Assembly (NCBI GenBank): GCA_963575745.1
Contig: CAUYUJ010022060.1
Span: 365,696-395,695, forward strand
From: Prorocentrum cordatum
Lineage: Eukaryota > Sar > Dinophyceae > Prorocentrales > Prorocentraceae
Reading direction: 5' to 3'
Length of the DNA: 30,000 nt
The notes under the pieces: generated by a model
Told to the model about the DNA's origin: nothing
Seen by the model: the letters and a program-made list of their open reading frames with translations, nothing else
The model's database searches: none
Position numbers and translations under genes: made by a program
In this document: positions 7,075 to 17,569 of the stretch, in pieces
Layout: the number at the start of each line of letters is the position of its first letter
Position numbering within the stretch: the stretch's first letter is position 1

Positions 7075-10000
7075 TGCAGCGCATGCACACCAGGTGACCC
7101 ACGAAGGGGTGGGTCACCAGAACACTGGTTGAGAGAAACAAATTGCTTCACCTGCATCCTGGGCCTCGTCATGAGGCGACGCACTGCCACTCAATATGTT
7201 TGCCATGCGGCGCAAGCACACCAGGTGACCCACGAAAGGGGTGGGTCACCAGAGAACTGGCTGGGAAAAACCAATGGTCTCACTTGCATTCTGGGCCTCA
7301 ACATGAGGCGATGCACTGCCACTCAATACGTTTGCCGTACGGCGCAAGCACACCTGGTGACCCACGAAGGGGTGGGTCGCCAGAAAACTGGTTGAGAAAA
7401 ACAAATGGTTTCACCTGCGTTCTGAGCCTCAACATGAGGCGACGCACTGCCACTCAATGCGTTTTCGATACGGCGCAAGCACACCAGGTGACCCACGAAG
7501 GGGTGGGTCACCAGAAAACTGGTTGAGAAAAACAATTGTTTCGCTTGCATTCTGGGCCTCAACATGAGGCGACGCACTGCCACTCAATGCGTTTTCCATA
7601 CGGCGCAAGCACACCAGGTGACCCACGAAGGGGTGGGTCACCAGAAAACTGGTTGAGAAAACCAATTGTTTCACTTGCATTCTGGGCCTCAACATGAGGC
7701 GATGCACTGCCACTCAATACGTTTCCCATGCGGCGCAAGCACACCAGGTGACCCACGAAAGGGGTGGGTCACCAGAAAACTGGTTGAGAAAAACCAATTG
7801 TTTCACTTGCGTCCTGGGCATTGCCACTGAATGCGTTTTCCATACGGCGCAAGCACACCAGATGACCCACGAAGGGGTGGGTCACCAGACAACTGGTTGA
7901 GAAAAACCAATCGTTTCACTTGCATTCTGGGCCTCAGCATGAGGCGATGCACTGCCACTCAATGCGTCTTCAATACGGCGCAAGCAAACCGGGTGACCCA
8001 CCAAGGGGTGGGCCACCAGACAACTGGCTGAGAAAAACAAGTTGTTTCACTTACATTCTGGGCCTCAACATGAGGCGACGCATTGCCACTCAATACGTTT
8101 TCCATACGGCGCAAGCACACCATGGGGACCCACGAAGGGGTGGGTCACCAGAGAACTTGTTGGGAAAAACAAATTGTTTCACCTGCATCCTGGGCCTCGT
8201 CATGAGGCGACGCACTGCCACTCTGTATGTTTGCCATACGGCGCAAGCACACCAGGTGACCCACGAAGGGGTGGGTCACCAGACAGCTGGTTGAGAACAA
8301 CCAGCTGTTTCATTTGCATACTGGGCCTCAACATGAGGCGAGGCATTGCCACTCAATACGTTTGCCATACGGCGCAAGCCCACCGGGTGACCCACGGAGG
8401 GGTGGGTCACTAGAAAATTGGTCGAGAAAAACAAATGGTTTCACTTGCATTCTGGGCCTCAACATGAGGCGACGCACTGCCACTCAATGCGTTTTCGCTA
8501 CGGCGCGAGCACACCAGGTGACCCACGGAGGGGTGGGTCACCAGACAAGTGGTTGAGAAAAAAAATTGTTTCACTTGCATTCTGGGCCTCAACATGAGGC
8601 GAGGCATTACCACTCAATACGTTTCCAGGCGGCGCAAGCACACCAGGTGACCCACGAAGGGGTGGGTGACCAGGAAACTGGTTGAGAAAAACAAATGGTT
8701 TCACTTGCATTCTGGGCCTCAACATAAGGCGACGCACTGCCACTCAATACGTTTCCCATACGGCGTAAGCACACCGGGTGACCCACGAAGGGGTGGGTCA
8801 CCAGAGAACTGGTTGAGAAAAAAAACCCACTTGCATTCTGAGCCTCAACATGAGGCGACGCATTGCCACTCAATTCGTTTTCCATGCAGCGCAAACACAC
8901 CAGGTGACCCACGAAGAGGTGGGTCACCAGAGAACTGGTTGAGAAAAACAAAATGTTTCAATTGCATTCTGGGCCTCAACATGAGGCGACGCATTGCCAC
9001 TCAACACTTTTTTTCCATACGGCGCAAACACACCGGGTGACCCACGAAGGGGTGGGTCACCAGACAACTGGTTGAGGATAACCAATTGCTTCACTTGCAT
9101 TCTGGGCCTCAACATGAGGCGATGCATTGCCACTCAATACGTTTTCCGTACGGCGCAAGCACACCAGGGGGCCCACGAAGAGGTGGGTCACCAGAAAACT
9201 GGTTGAGAAAAACATATTGTTTCACCTGCATCTTGGGCCTCGTCAGGTGTTTGCCATACGGCACAAGCACATCAGGTGACCCACGAAGGGGTGGGTCACC
9301 AGAAAACTGGTTGAGAAAAACCAATTGGTTCATTTGCATTCCGGGCCTCAACATGAGACGAAACACTGCCACTCAATACGTATTCCATGCGGCGCAAGCA
9401 CACCAGGTGACCCACGAAAGGGGTGGGTCACCAGAAAACTGGTTGAGAAAAACCAATTGTTTCACTTGCGTCATGGGCATTGCCACTGAATGCGTTTTCC
9501 ATACGGCGCAAGCACACCAGATGACCCACGAAGGGGTGGGTCACCAGAGAACTGGTTGGGAAAAACCAATGGTCTCACTTGCATTCTGGGCCTCAACATG
9601 AGGCGAGGCACTACCACTCAATACGTTTCCAGGCGGCGCAAGCACACCAGGTGACCCACGAAGGGGTGGGTCACCAGAAAACTGGTTGAGAAAAACAAAT
9701 CGTTTCTCTTGCATTCTGGGCCTCAACATGAGGCGAAGCACTGCCACTCAATGCGTTTTCGATACGGCGCAAGCGCACCAGGTGACCCACGAAGGGGTGG
9801 GTCACCAGAAAACTGGTTGAGAAAAACCAAGTATGTCACTTGCAGTCCGGGCCTCAACATGAGGCGAGGCATTGCCACCTAATACGTTTTCCATGCGGCG
9901 CAATCACACCAAGTGACCCACGAAGGGGTGGGTCACCAGAAAACTGGTTGAGAAAAACCAATTGTTTCACTTGCATTCTGAACCTCAACATGAGACGAAG

Positions 10001-11585
10001 CACTGCCACTCAATAGTTTTCCATGCGGCGCAAGCACACCAGGTGACCCACGAAGGGGTGGGTCACCAGAAAACTGGTTGAGAAAAACCAACTGTTTCAC
10101 TTGCATTCTGGGCCTCAACATGAGGCGAGGCATTGCCACTCAATACGTTTGCCATGCGGCGCAAGCACACCAGGTGACCCACGAAGGGGTGGGTCACCAG
10201 CAACTGGTTGAGAAAAACCAACTGCTTCACTTGCAGTCTGGGCATGAATATGAGGCGACGCGCTGCCACCTAATACGTTTCCCATACGTTCCATACGGCG
10301 CAAGCACACCAGGTGACCCACGAAGGGGTGGGTCACCAGAAAACTAGTTGAGAAAAACCAATTGTTTCACTTGCATTCTGGGCCGTAGCATGAGGCGACG
10401 CATTGCCACTCAATGCGTTTTCCTTGCAGCGCAAACACACCAGGTGACCCACGAAGAGGTGGGTCACCAGAAAACTGGTTGAGAACAAACAATTGTTTCA
10501 CTTGCATTCTGGGCCTCGTCATGAGGCGATGCGCTGCCACTCAATACGTTTGCCATACGGCGCATGCACACCAGGTGACCCACGAAGGGGTGGGCCACCA
10601 GAAAACTGGTTGAGAAAAAAAACTTGTTTCACTTGCATATTGGGCCTCGTCATGAGGCGATGCGCTGCCATTCAATACGTCAGGTGACCCACGAAAGGGG
10701 TGGGTCACCAGAAAACTGGTTGAGAAAAACAACTGTTTCACTTGCATTCTGGGCCTCAACATGAGGCGATGCATTGCCACTCAATGCGTCTTCAATACGG
10801 CGAAACACACACCAGGTGACCCACGAAGGGGTGGGTCACCAGAAAACTGGCTAAGACAAACCAACTGTTTCACTTGCATTCTGGGCCTCAACATGAGGCG
10901 ACGCATTGCCACTCAATATTTTTGCCATACGGCGCAAGCGCACCAGGTGAACCACGAAGGGGTGGGTCACCAGAAAACTGGTTTGGAAAAACAAATTGTT
11001 TCACTTGCATTCTGGGCCTCAACATGAGGCGATGCATTGCCACTCAATGCGTTTTCCATGCGGCGCAAGCACACCAGGTGACCCACGAAGGGGTGGGTCA
11101 CCAGAAACCTTGTTGAGAAAAACAAATTGTTTCACCTGCATCCTGGGCCTCGTCATGTGGCGACGCACTGCCACTCAATATATTTGCCATACGTCGCAAG
11201 CACACCAGGTGACCCACGAAGGGGTGGGTCACCAGAAAACTGGTTGAGAAAAAACAGTTGTTTCACTTGCTCTCTGGGCCTCAACATGAGGCGATGCATT
11301 GCCACTCAATACGTTTGCCATACGGCGCAAGCACACCTGGTGACCCACGAAGGGGTGGGTCATCAGAAAACTGGTTGAGAGAAACCCATTGTTTCACTTG
11401 CATTCTGGGCCTCAACATGAGGCGGCGCACTGCCACTCAATGCGTTTTCGATACGGCGCAAGCACACCAGGTGACCCACGAAGGGGGGGTCACCAGAAAA
11501 CTGGTTGAGAAAAACAACTGTTTCACTTGCATTCTGGGCCTCAACATGAGGCGATACATTGCCACTCAATACGTTTTCCATACGG
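7075..11585. repeat. 131-bp tandem repeat array, about 35 units
   Basis: The core CAGGTGACCCACGAAGGGG begins at 7091, 7222, 7354, 7485, 7615 and so on to 11468, giving 35 occurrences. Most spacings are 130-132 bp; shorter units of 126, 114, 114, 108 and 109 bp and one of 139 bp occur. Each unit has a perfect 10-bp stem (GGTGACCCAC and GTGGGTCACC) with a six-base loop, a GCCTC-AACAT-GAGGC stem, and TGGTT-GAGAAA-AACCA. Because 131 is not a multiple of three, the open frames in it (GDPRRGGSPENW and QVTHEGVGHQ types) end at a TGA in GGTTGA every one or two units. I regard it as non-coding satellite DNA. Confidence 0.97.
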
Positions 11586-11800
11586 CGCCCTCCGAAGAAT
11601 CCAAGATGACTGCCACCGAAACATGTACGGACATGCGGCGCCGAACGGTGCCGGGCCATGTCCGAGACATGGCCCGGCACCCTCCGAGGAATCCAAGGTG
11701 GCAGTCATCTGGATTCCAGATACCAGATGGTGTCCAAAATGCGGCGCCGAGACATGCCCCTGGCGCCCTCCGAGGAATCCACGATGACTGCCACCTGGCC
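11586..11800. repeat. Right flank modules and perfect 16-bp-stem hairpin
   Basis: Three copies of the CGCCCTCCGAGGAATCCA module lie at 11584, 11668 and 11758. Bases 11692-11717 are the exact reverse complement of 7040-7065 (26 nt). GGTGCCGGGCCATGTC at 11647-11662 pairs perfectly with 11666-11681 around CGA. Confidence 0.9.
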
Positions 11801-12040
11801 CAAACAGGCCACCAGGGCCGCCAAGATTGCCCAAGACCGATTCAAGACGGCCCAAGACGCAAAACGACCTAAGATGGCCTCGAGACGGCCCAAGCGGCTT
11901 CCCAAAACGGCCCGGCACGGCTCCAAGAGGGCGTCCAGGGAGGAATCCTCCAGGACGGGGCTCCAGAAACCAGCAGAATCCATCAGAATCCGTCAGGGCC
12001 CCTAAGATTCCTGGGGGGTCCTGGGCAAATCCAGGGGGTA
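11800..12040. repeat. Degenerate CAAGACGGCCC repeats and GAATCC words
   Basis: AAGACGGCCCAAGACG-like words recur from 11810 to 11930, then CAGAATCCATCAGAATCC-like words related to the minisatellite at 6486-7018. No coding match is seen. Confidence 0.5.
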
Positions 12041-12270
12041 TGCTTCCAATTTGGGGGTGCTGCCGCAATTTGAAATTATTATTATTCTGGGCGCCTGCGG
12101 CGGAGTTTGGAGGGATGGAGGGTCGGATTTTAATTTGAAAAAGATTCCCAATAATATTTGCGAAACAAATTCGCAAGGACCCCGGTACATGTACGCGAGC
12201 GCCCCGTCATGTGACTCATACGGTGATTTTTATCATCCAAAAACGCACAGCGGCATGCGAGCGGAAAGAG
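12041..12270. other. AT-richer unique stretch with small hairpin
   Basis: TTGAAATTATTATTATTCTGG at 12070 resembles the AT-rich segment near 6300-6320. TTGCGAA at 12158-12164 pairs with TTCGCAA at 12170-12176. No gene is seen. Confidence 0.5.
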
Positions 12271-12553
12271 GAGGATGGAAGGGAGGGGGACAAGCTAGGT
12301 GCGCTCGCGTCATATCTGTCGTCATACCCCTCCCTCCCAGCCCTTACCATGGCGCAGATCTCCTCTTTATGCGCACAGGCTGATGTCGAGCAAAGCGATG
12401 ATCCCGAGAGGGTTTGCGATGCATGGTAAAGCACGGCATAGCCTGGTGCAGAAGAGCGCGGCAGAGCAGAGCATGCCATAGCATGGCTTGGCATTGCGTA
12501 GCGTAGCATTGCATCAACAAATCATAACGTCGCAAAGCATGGCATCGCACAGA
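12271..12553 (+). repeat. Dispersed ~280-bp repeat, copy 1
   Basis: This segment and the reverse complement of 26761-27020 align along their length. Shared blocks include CAAGCTAGGTGCG(C/A)TCGCGTCAT, ATGGCG(C/T)AGATCT, GATGTCGAGCA, GATGCATGG-like words and the tail AGCAT(G)GCATCGCACAG. The 3' half is itself a degenerate AGCATGGCATAGC repeat. No open frame is shared, so this is a repeat family of unknown type. Confidence 0.85.
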
Positions 12554-12574
12554 ACCTCCAAACAGGGCAACATG

Positions 12575-13080
12575 GCCGAAAAAGCACCCAAGACGGCCCC
12601 AACCGCCCCGACTGCTCAAAGATCGCCCCAAGACGCCCTACGTGGCGTCCACAGGCCCAAGAGGCCCCCAAGACGTCCCAAGAAGCCTCGCATATGCCTC
12701 CTAACTAGACCTGAAGAGTCACAACACATTGTTTTGCGGTCGTTGTTTCAAAGATTGCGGCGTTCCCGAGGTCCCGCATGCCACCCCAGCATTGCCCAAG
12801 AGGCCGCCCAGAGAACCCCATGACGGCCCCAAAAGTGGCCCAAAAGAAGGAACACAAACCACACATCGTAGCGTTCCGCCCCAAGAGGCCCCCAGGAGGC
12901 CCCAAGAGGCCCCAAAAGGCTGCAAGAAACCCCCAAGAGACCCAACAGCGAACCCACGAGGCTCCAAAACTGCTCCCAAAAGGAATCCGAGATGCAACAA
13001 AGAATCTGGAGACTCGTCTGAACCCCTTCCTGCCATGCTCGGAAAAGCACCCCGACAACAAACGAATCAAACATTCGTCG
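12575..13080. repeat. CCCAAGAGGCCCC degenerate repeats
   Basis: CCCAAGA(G/C)G, CCCCAAGAGG and AGGAGGCCCC words recur through 12590-12990. Frames on the minus strand give Gly/Leu/Trp-rich repeats (GLLGASWG) that arise from this pattern. No supported gene. Confidence 0.6.
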
Positions 13081-13135
13081 CTCCATGGGGGTCGGCGGCA
13101 GAGGCGGCAGCCTTGAGATAGGAGCGGGAGGAGGA

Positions 13136-13169
<34 letters not shown>

Positions 13170-13382
13170 GGAGGAGGAGGAGGAGGAGGAGGAGGAGGAG
13201 GAGGAGGAGGAGGAGGAGGAGGAGGAGGAGGAGGAGGAGGAGGAGGAGGAGGAGGAGGGGAGGAGGAGGAGGAGGAGGAGGGGAGGAGGGAGGAGGAGGA
13301 GGAGAGGAGGAGGAGAGAAGAGGAGGAGGAGGAGAGGAGGAGGAGGAGGAGGAGGAGGAGGAGAGAAAGAGGGGAGGAGGAG
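13136..13382. repeat. (ATG)n then (GGA)n compound tract
   Basis: About 11 ATG units (13137-13168) pass directly into GGA repeats that run to 13382 with GGGG and GAGAGG interruptions. Confidence 0.95.
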
Positions 13383-13521
13383 CCGGCGTAGGAGGAGCGG
13401 GACAGGGCAGGGGCCGCGGGCGCAGGAGCGGGAGCCAGAGCAGGCAGAGCACGGGAGCGCGGGGCCAGGGAAGGAGCAGCAGGGGGCAGCAGGAACAGCA
13501 ACGGCACGATCGGCAGCGCGC
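13383..13521. other. G-rich spacer between GGA and TCC tracts
   Basis: Purine-rich sequence with GGGAGC, GGGCAGG and GGAGCGGG words and no coding match. It would form the loop if the flanking tracts paired. Confidence 0.5.
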
Positions 13522-13592
13522 CCTCCTCCTCCTCCTCCTCCTCCTCCTCCTCCTCCTCCTCCTCCTCCTCCTCCTCCTCCTGGGGGGGGGGG
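13522..13592. repeat. (TCC)n followed by G11
   Basis: About 59 bases of TCC repeats end directly at a run of 11 G (13582-13592). Confidence 0.95.
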
Positions 13593-14050
13593 AGGCAGGA
13601 ACAAGGAAAGGCGACACCAACACCATCAGGGTGAGGAGATGCGAGGAGGCAAGGGGGAACTCCCAGGTGGTGTGGTCCCCCCCTCGCGCTCGAGACGTCC
13701 CCGGCCTCCAGCTCGGATGGCGATGGTGTTGGTATCGCTTCTCCTCCCTCCGAGGAGGTAAGAGGGTGCGTGCCTTCCCAGAAAGCTCGCGAAGGCCTCC
13801 AGGCTTCCGATGAGCTCTATGAACCCTCCCAGAAGGCCGACGGGCTTCTGCAGATCCCCGCCGCCCTCTGAGGAGGCCTGCCCCCATCTCGTCCCCCCTC
13901 AGGCGGGCCGCAGATGCGAGGGCAAGGAGAGGAGCGGGAGCACGACCGGGAGTCAGGCTGGCCAGCTCGCTGTTGGGACCGGAAGGCGCTCCCGCCCTGC
14001 AAACGGAAGGCGCCTCGCGCGCGTGCGGCCCCTCTTCCCGCGATTTGGTG
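13593..14050. other. GC-rich stretch, no gene recognised
   Basis: A 17-bp inverted repeat, GCGACACCAACACCATC at 13611-13627 and its partner at 13722-13738 (one mismatch), is the only structure noted. Open frames extend from flanking GGA tracts and lack family resemblance. Confidence 0.4.
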
Positions 14051-14294
14051 AAGAGGAGAGGAGGAGGAGGAGGAGGAGGAGGAGGAGGAGGAGGAGGAGG
14101 AGGAGAAGGAGGAGGAGGAGGAGGAGGAGGAGGGGGAGGATGATGATGATGATGATGATGATGAGGAGGAGGAGGAGGAGGAGGAGGAGGAGGAGGAGGA
14201 GGAGGAGGAGGAGGAGGAGGAGGAGGAGGAGGAGGAGGAGGAGGAGGAGGAGGAGGGAGGAGGAGGAGGAGGAGGGGGAGGATGGGGAGGAAGA
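14051..14294. repeat. (GGA)n tract with internal (ATG)n
   Basis: GGA repeats over about 240 bases include an eight-to-nine-unit ATG block at 14138-14163, the same compound as at 13136. Confidence 0.95.
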
Positions 14295-15186
14295 GTAGCT
14301 ACGCGGGCCGCACAGGGGCGGGAGCGGCGAACCTTCCGATGGGCGCGGCGAGGACGATGCATGCGCCGCGCTGGCACGGCACTGCCGCGTTCGCTCACGA
14401 GCTGCGCGGCGCTTGGGCGAAGTCGGCGCCTCGCCCGCTCTCGCGCGGCCCCGTGCCGCTGTCGCTTCCAAGCGCTTCGGCAGACGAGCACTGGCCATCG
14501 CTGGGACGTCCATTCCCCGTGCTTTTTTTTCGGCTTCGTGCGTGCTTTTTCGCCGAGTGATCAACGATGCTCCTCGATGGTACTGGCCGAAGGCAAAATG
14601 CACACGTCCGAGCGATGCCGAGAGCAGCGCGCCGCGCCCGCGCTGGAGCGCCACTTCCCGGCGGCACGCGCGCGCGGAGCCAAGGGAGGAGGGCGGCGCG
14701 TCGCCCGCTCGCGCGGGCCCCCGAAGTCGGCGAGCGGAAGATAGGAAGGCCCGTCTAGGCAAGGGCGCCACCTTCCGTCGGAGTCTGCGCGGCGCCGAGG
14801 CGAGCGCAATCTGTCTGCTGACGTCACGACACTGGACACCCTCACAGTCCTATCATCGAATCACACATGTATGTTGACGTCGGAAAATGCAATGCACATG
14901 TTGAGAACGTGTTTTTGTTCTCAAAAAACACATATTCTTATAACAACTATTTAACACATGTTCCAGACATCTGGAAATTATTTGGCAACATGCTTCCTCT
15001 CCACTGGTCGTCCTCCACAGCAATATGTTCGTCCGCTCGCGCGTCGACGAAACTGCGCTCGAAACGCTTGCGCCGCGACCGAGCGGAAGCCGAGACGAGA
15101 GCGGCATCTCGACCTCTCGCGCGGGAGACAGGTCGGCTGGGACGTCCCGGATCCAGTTGCTCTCCGCTAGCTGTGTGTCAGAGTAG
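14295..15186. other. GC-rich then AT-richer unique sequence, no gene recognised
   Basis: Bases 14295-14830 are rich in GCGCG and CTCGCGCGG words, with open frames in most registers. 14840-15000 is clearly AT-richer. GCTGGGACGTCC occurs at 14501 and 15138 with weak flanking similarity. No family match on either strand. Confidence 0.4.
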
Positions 15187-15188
15187 GA

Positions 15189-15208
15189 ATATACATATAT
15201 AGATATAT

Positions 15209-15253
<45 letters not shown>

Positions 15254-15272
15254 TATATAGATATATCTATAT
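15189..15272. repeat. (TA)n microsatellite
   Basis: ATAT repeats with ATAGAT and ATACAT interruptions, about 84 bases. Confidence 0.97.
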
Positions 15273-16030
15273 GCCAAGAAGAGATGAGAATGCGCAAGAA
15301 CTGTCCAGTGCACAGGGTCTGGGGGGAACCCTCCAGACGGCAGCGAGGGCAGAGCCGATCTTCTCAAGACCAGGGGTACCTCCTCGACGCCTAGCCAGCT
15401 CACATGTTTCCTGGGGCCAGGCGGAGAGGCGAACGGCCCTTGCGGATAGAGCACGTCTACGCCGTGAGAAAAGCTATGGAAGTGGTTCGGCTGGAGCCGT
15501 CGTCTTTGGCTGAGTGGCCCTGATATCGTACCGTGTCGTTCTCTTCGCATGCTCCCGTCTCCCCTTGTCATCGCCATTCTGCCTCGTCCACCGTTTACAA
15601 CCAATTGCTATTTTCTTTTACTGATTCTGATCCTCCCTCGCCAAATCATCCAACTACCCGTCCTGCTGCTCATCCTCCCTCCGCTGTTCTCCCTTCATCG
15701 TCCTCCCCCTTTTCTCCATCCTCCATCCCTGGGGAAGAGAAGAAGGAGGGAAGGGAGAGGAGGGAGAATGGAGAAGGATTGAGGGAGATGAAGGAAGATG
15801 GGGGGCGGCAACTAGCATCCTCTAACCAACCCATGCAGCTGCAGGAGGCGTCACGCGCAACGCCCCACCCTACAGCCTATTGTGACGACTGCGTTGACAT
15901 GTTGTCATGGCCCCGTACAAGGCATCATCAGGGAGGGGTGCCTGCTACTATCGAAAATCGAAGCACTGTACACAGAAAGTTCGCTCCACATGTAATCAAC
16001 GAAAATTAACCGCAATGCTTTCTGTTTGGA
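15273..16030. other. Unique sequence, nothing recognised
   Basis: No recognisable exon, RNA gene or repeat was seen. Bases 15620-15780 contain a pyrimidine-rich then purine-rich switch (TCCTCC to GGAGGG). Confidence 0.4.
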
Positions 16031-16054
16031 GTGCGAGCATGCTGCAGCAGAGGC

Positions 16055-16232
16055 GGGAACATGGGCAAACCTGATCTGGATCGAGTCGCAACATCGGATT
16101 GGATCGGAAACGGATCGGGCTGCAAACGAATCGAGCCGAAATCGTATCGGGGCACCCAGCCAGCTCCGGCTGGTCCTGGGCGATGCCAGTGAGTCGGTGA
16201 ACCGATCCGAATCAAAGCGGACCGCACCCTGA
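16055..16232 (+). repeat. GATCGG-rich dispersed repeat, copy 2
   Basis: Words such as GGATCGGA, GAATCGAG and CGTATCGGGG, then CCAGCTCCGGCTGGTCCTGG, GCGATGCCAG and GAACCGATCCGAATC, parallel the segment at about 3070-3200. Minus-strand frames in both places read HRPGPAG(A/V)G, supporting common origin. Confidence 0.6.
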
Positions 16233-16311
16233 GGAGAGTCCGAACCCTCCAGCACGAAGGGGCTGATCTCCAGGACACACACTGGAGCCTCAATGTTGGA
16301 GCCTCAATGTT

Positions 16312-16384
16312 GGAGGAGGAAGTGAGGAGGAGGAGGAGGAGGAGGAGGAGGAGGAGGAGGAGGAGGAGGAGGAAGTGAGGAGGA
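16312..16384. repeat. (GGA)n tract
   Basis: GGA repeat bounded on both sides by GGAAGTGAGGAGGA. A short direct repeat TTGGAGCCTCAATG precedes it at 16280-16310. Confidence 0.95.
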
Positions 16385-16699
16385 CCAGCCCGCGAGTCGT
16401 GCCGCGTCGACTCGGATGGCTGGCGGCCCCGATCGGCGGGGAGCCAAAGATGGCCACTCGGCACGCGCGCCGGCACTTCTGCGGCCGCCCTCCCGCGCTG
16501 ACCCGCCGGCGAGGCGCGGGCAGAAGCGCACCCGGGGAGGGAGCCGCGCCTGCTCAGCGGATCGGCCAGGGCGCTTCCGGAGCCCAGCAGCCCTCTGGGC
16601 GCAAAAGTTGCTGCCGCCTCTGCTCTGCCAGCCACCCGCTCCCCTTCGATGGCGGGGTTGCCCCTTCCCCCTCACCCAGGTCCTGGGGTCTCGGCGAAT
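16385..16699. other. GC-rich spacer, no gene recognised
   Basis: High GC with several open frames and no family resemblance. Confidence 0.4.
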
Positions 16700-16849
16700 G
16701 GGAGGAGGAGGAGGAGGAGGAGGAGGGGGAGGAGGAGGATGAGGAGGAGGAGGAGGAGGAGGAGCAGGAGGAGGAGGAGGAGGAGGGGGAGGAGGAGGAG
16801 GAATAGGAGGAGGAGGAGGAGGAGGAGGAGGAGGAGGAGGAGGAGGAGG
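16700..16849. repeat. (GGA)n tract
   Basis: About 150 bases of GGA repeats with single-base interruptions (GAT, GCA, ATA). Confidence 0.95.
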
Positions 16850-16873
16850 CGGGGTTTGCCCGAGGCGGTGGGC

Positions 16874-16942
16874 GCTCCCCCATCGCCCCCCCGCCTCCCC
16901 CCCTCCCCCCCCCTTGCGCCCCCCCCCCCCCCCCCCCCCCCC
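16874..16942. repeat. C-rich tract ending in C24
   Basis: Runs of 5 to 9 C separated by single G, T or AT pairs lead to 24 consecutive C at 16919-16942. The minus strand has many G runs and could form G-quadruplexes. Confidence 0.95.
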
Positions 16943-17328
16943 GCTCCACGACCACCCGTCCCCCCCTCCAGGGCTGAGCCCCGAGAGACCCTCGGAGATC
17001 TCTGAGTTCACCCTTGGCGGCCCCTCCGCTTCGGCATACGTATGCTCGTGGTCTCCCGTTCTCCCGACAACTCGCCTGGGCATCGTCATGGATGGGCTGC
17101 TGTGGACACGCGACGCGCCAAGAACGTCTTCGACAAGCCGATTCGAGCAGACACGACCATCGTCGAACGAATCGGCACGACATATCAGAGAGAGGTTGAC
17201 CAAGTAGCATTGACTAAACACGAATGTGGAGGAGACCAGTCCGTGCAACATGATGCGTCCGTCCGCCACTCACAAGTGCCGCACATGGCCTGACCCGTTT
17301 CGCTTGTGTTCCGTCTCCAGTGCAAGGC
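16943..17328. other. Possible coding remnants, unassigned
   Basis: Both strands have moderately protein-like open frames. The plus-strand frame at 17042-17293 includes FDKPIRADTTIVERIGTTY and the minus-strand frame includes SLICRADSFDDGRVCSNRL. At most one is real and I recognise neither. Confidence 0.25.
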
Positions 17329-17564
17329 TCACTGTTGCGTGATCGGCCACTGGTCTCCAAGAACAAGCCCTCGCATGCCATGGCGAAGAGGCTCCTCGTA
17401 GGCCTTCTCCAAGACACCAAGGAACTTTCGCAACTTCTCGCCGTCAACATTCTCGCCTACCCACCACGAGCTGAACCCCTTGTACATAATGATGAATCCG
17501 CAGGCCCCGAGCTTCAGCTCCTTTCCCCACTCCAGCACCTCAGCGCGGATCCCTCCGACCTCCC
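17329..17564 (-). CDS. Protein-like exon of unknown function, probably 3'-terminal
   Basis: I do not recognise this protein. After a strong acceptor, a pyrimidine stretch ending CCCCTTCTAG|GG, the frame is open for 77 codons to a TGA at 17329. It has balanced, protein-like composition: EVGGIRAEVLEWGKELKLG, then ACGFIIMYKGFSSWW, then VGENVDGEKLRKFLGVLEK and a basic/hydrophobic end (GLVLGDQWPITQQ). Upstream, the frame continues in low-complexity Pro/Ser-rich residues typical of intron readthrough, which supports the acceptor at 17565. The true end could instead be a GA donor near GGAGACCAG. No neighbouring exon could be linked with confidence. Confidence 0.5.
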
Positions 17565-17569
17565 CTAGA

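Noticed and set aside
7075-11585. CRISPR-like array
   Set aside because: There are no short repeats with unique spacers; the whole 131-bp unit repeats, no cas genes are present and the context is eukaryotic.
7021-11872. Series of 60-200 codon frames (GDPRRGGSPENW type)
   Set aside because: They arise from the 131-bp repeat, whose length is not divisible by three. The stop in GGTTGA recurs in each unit.
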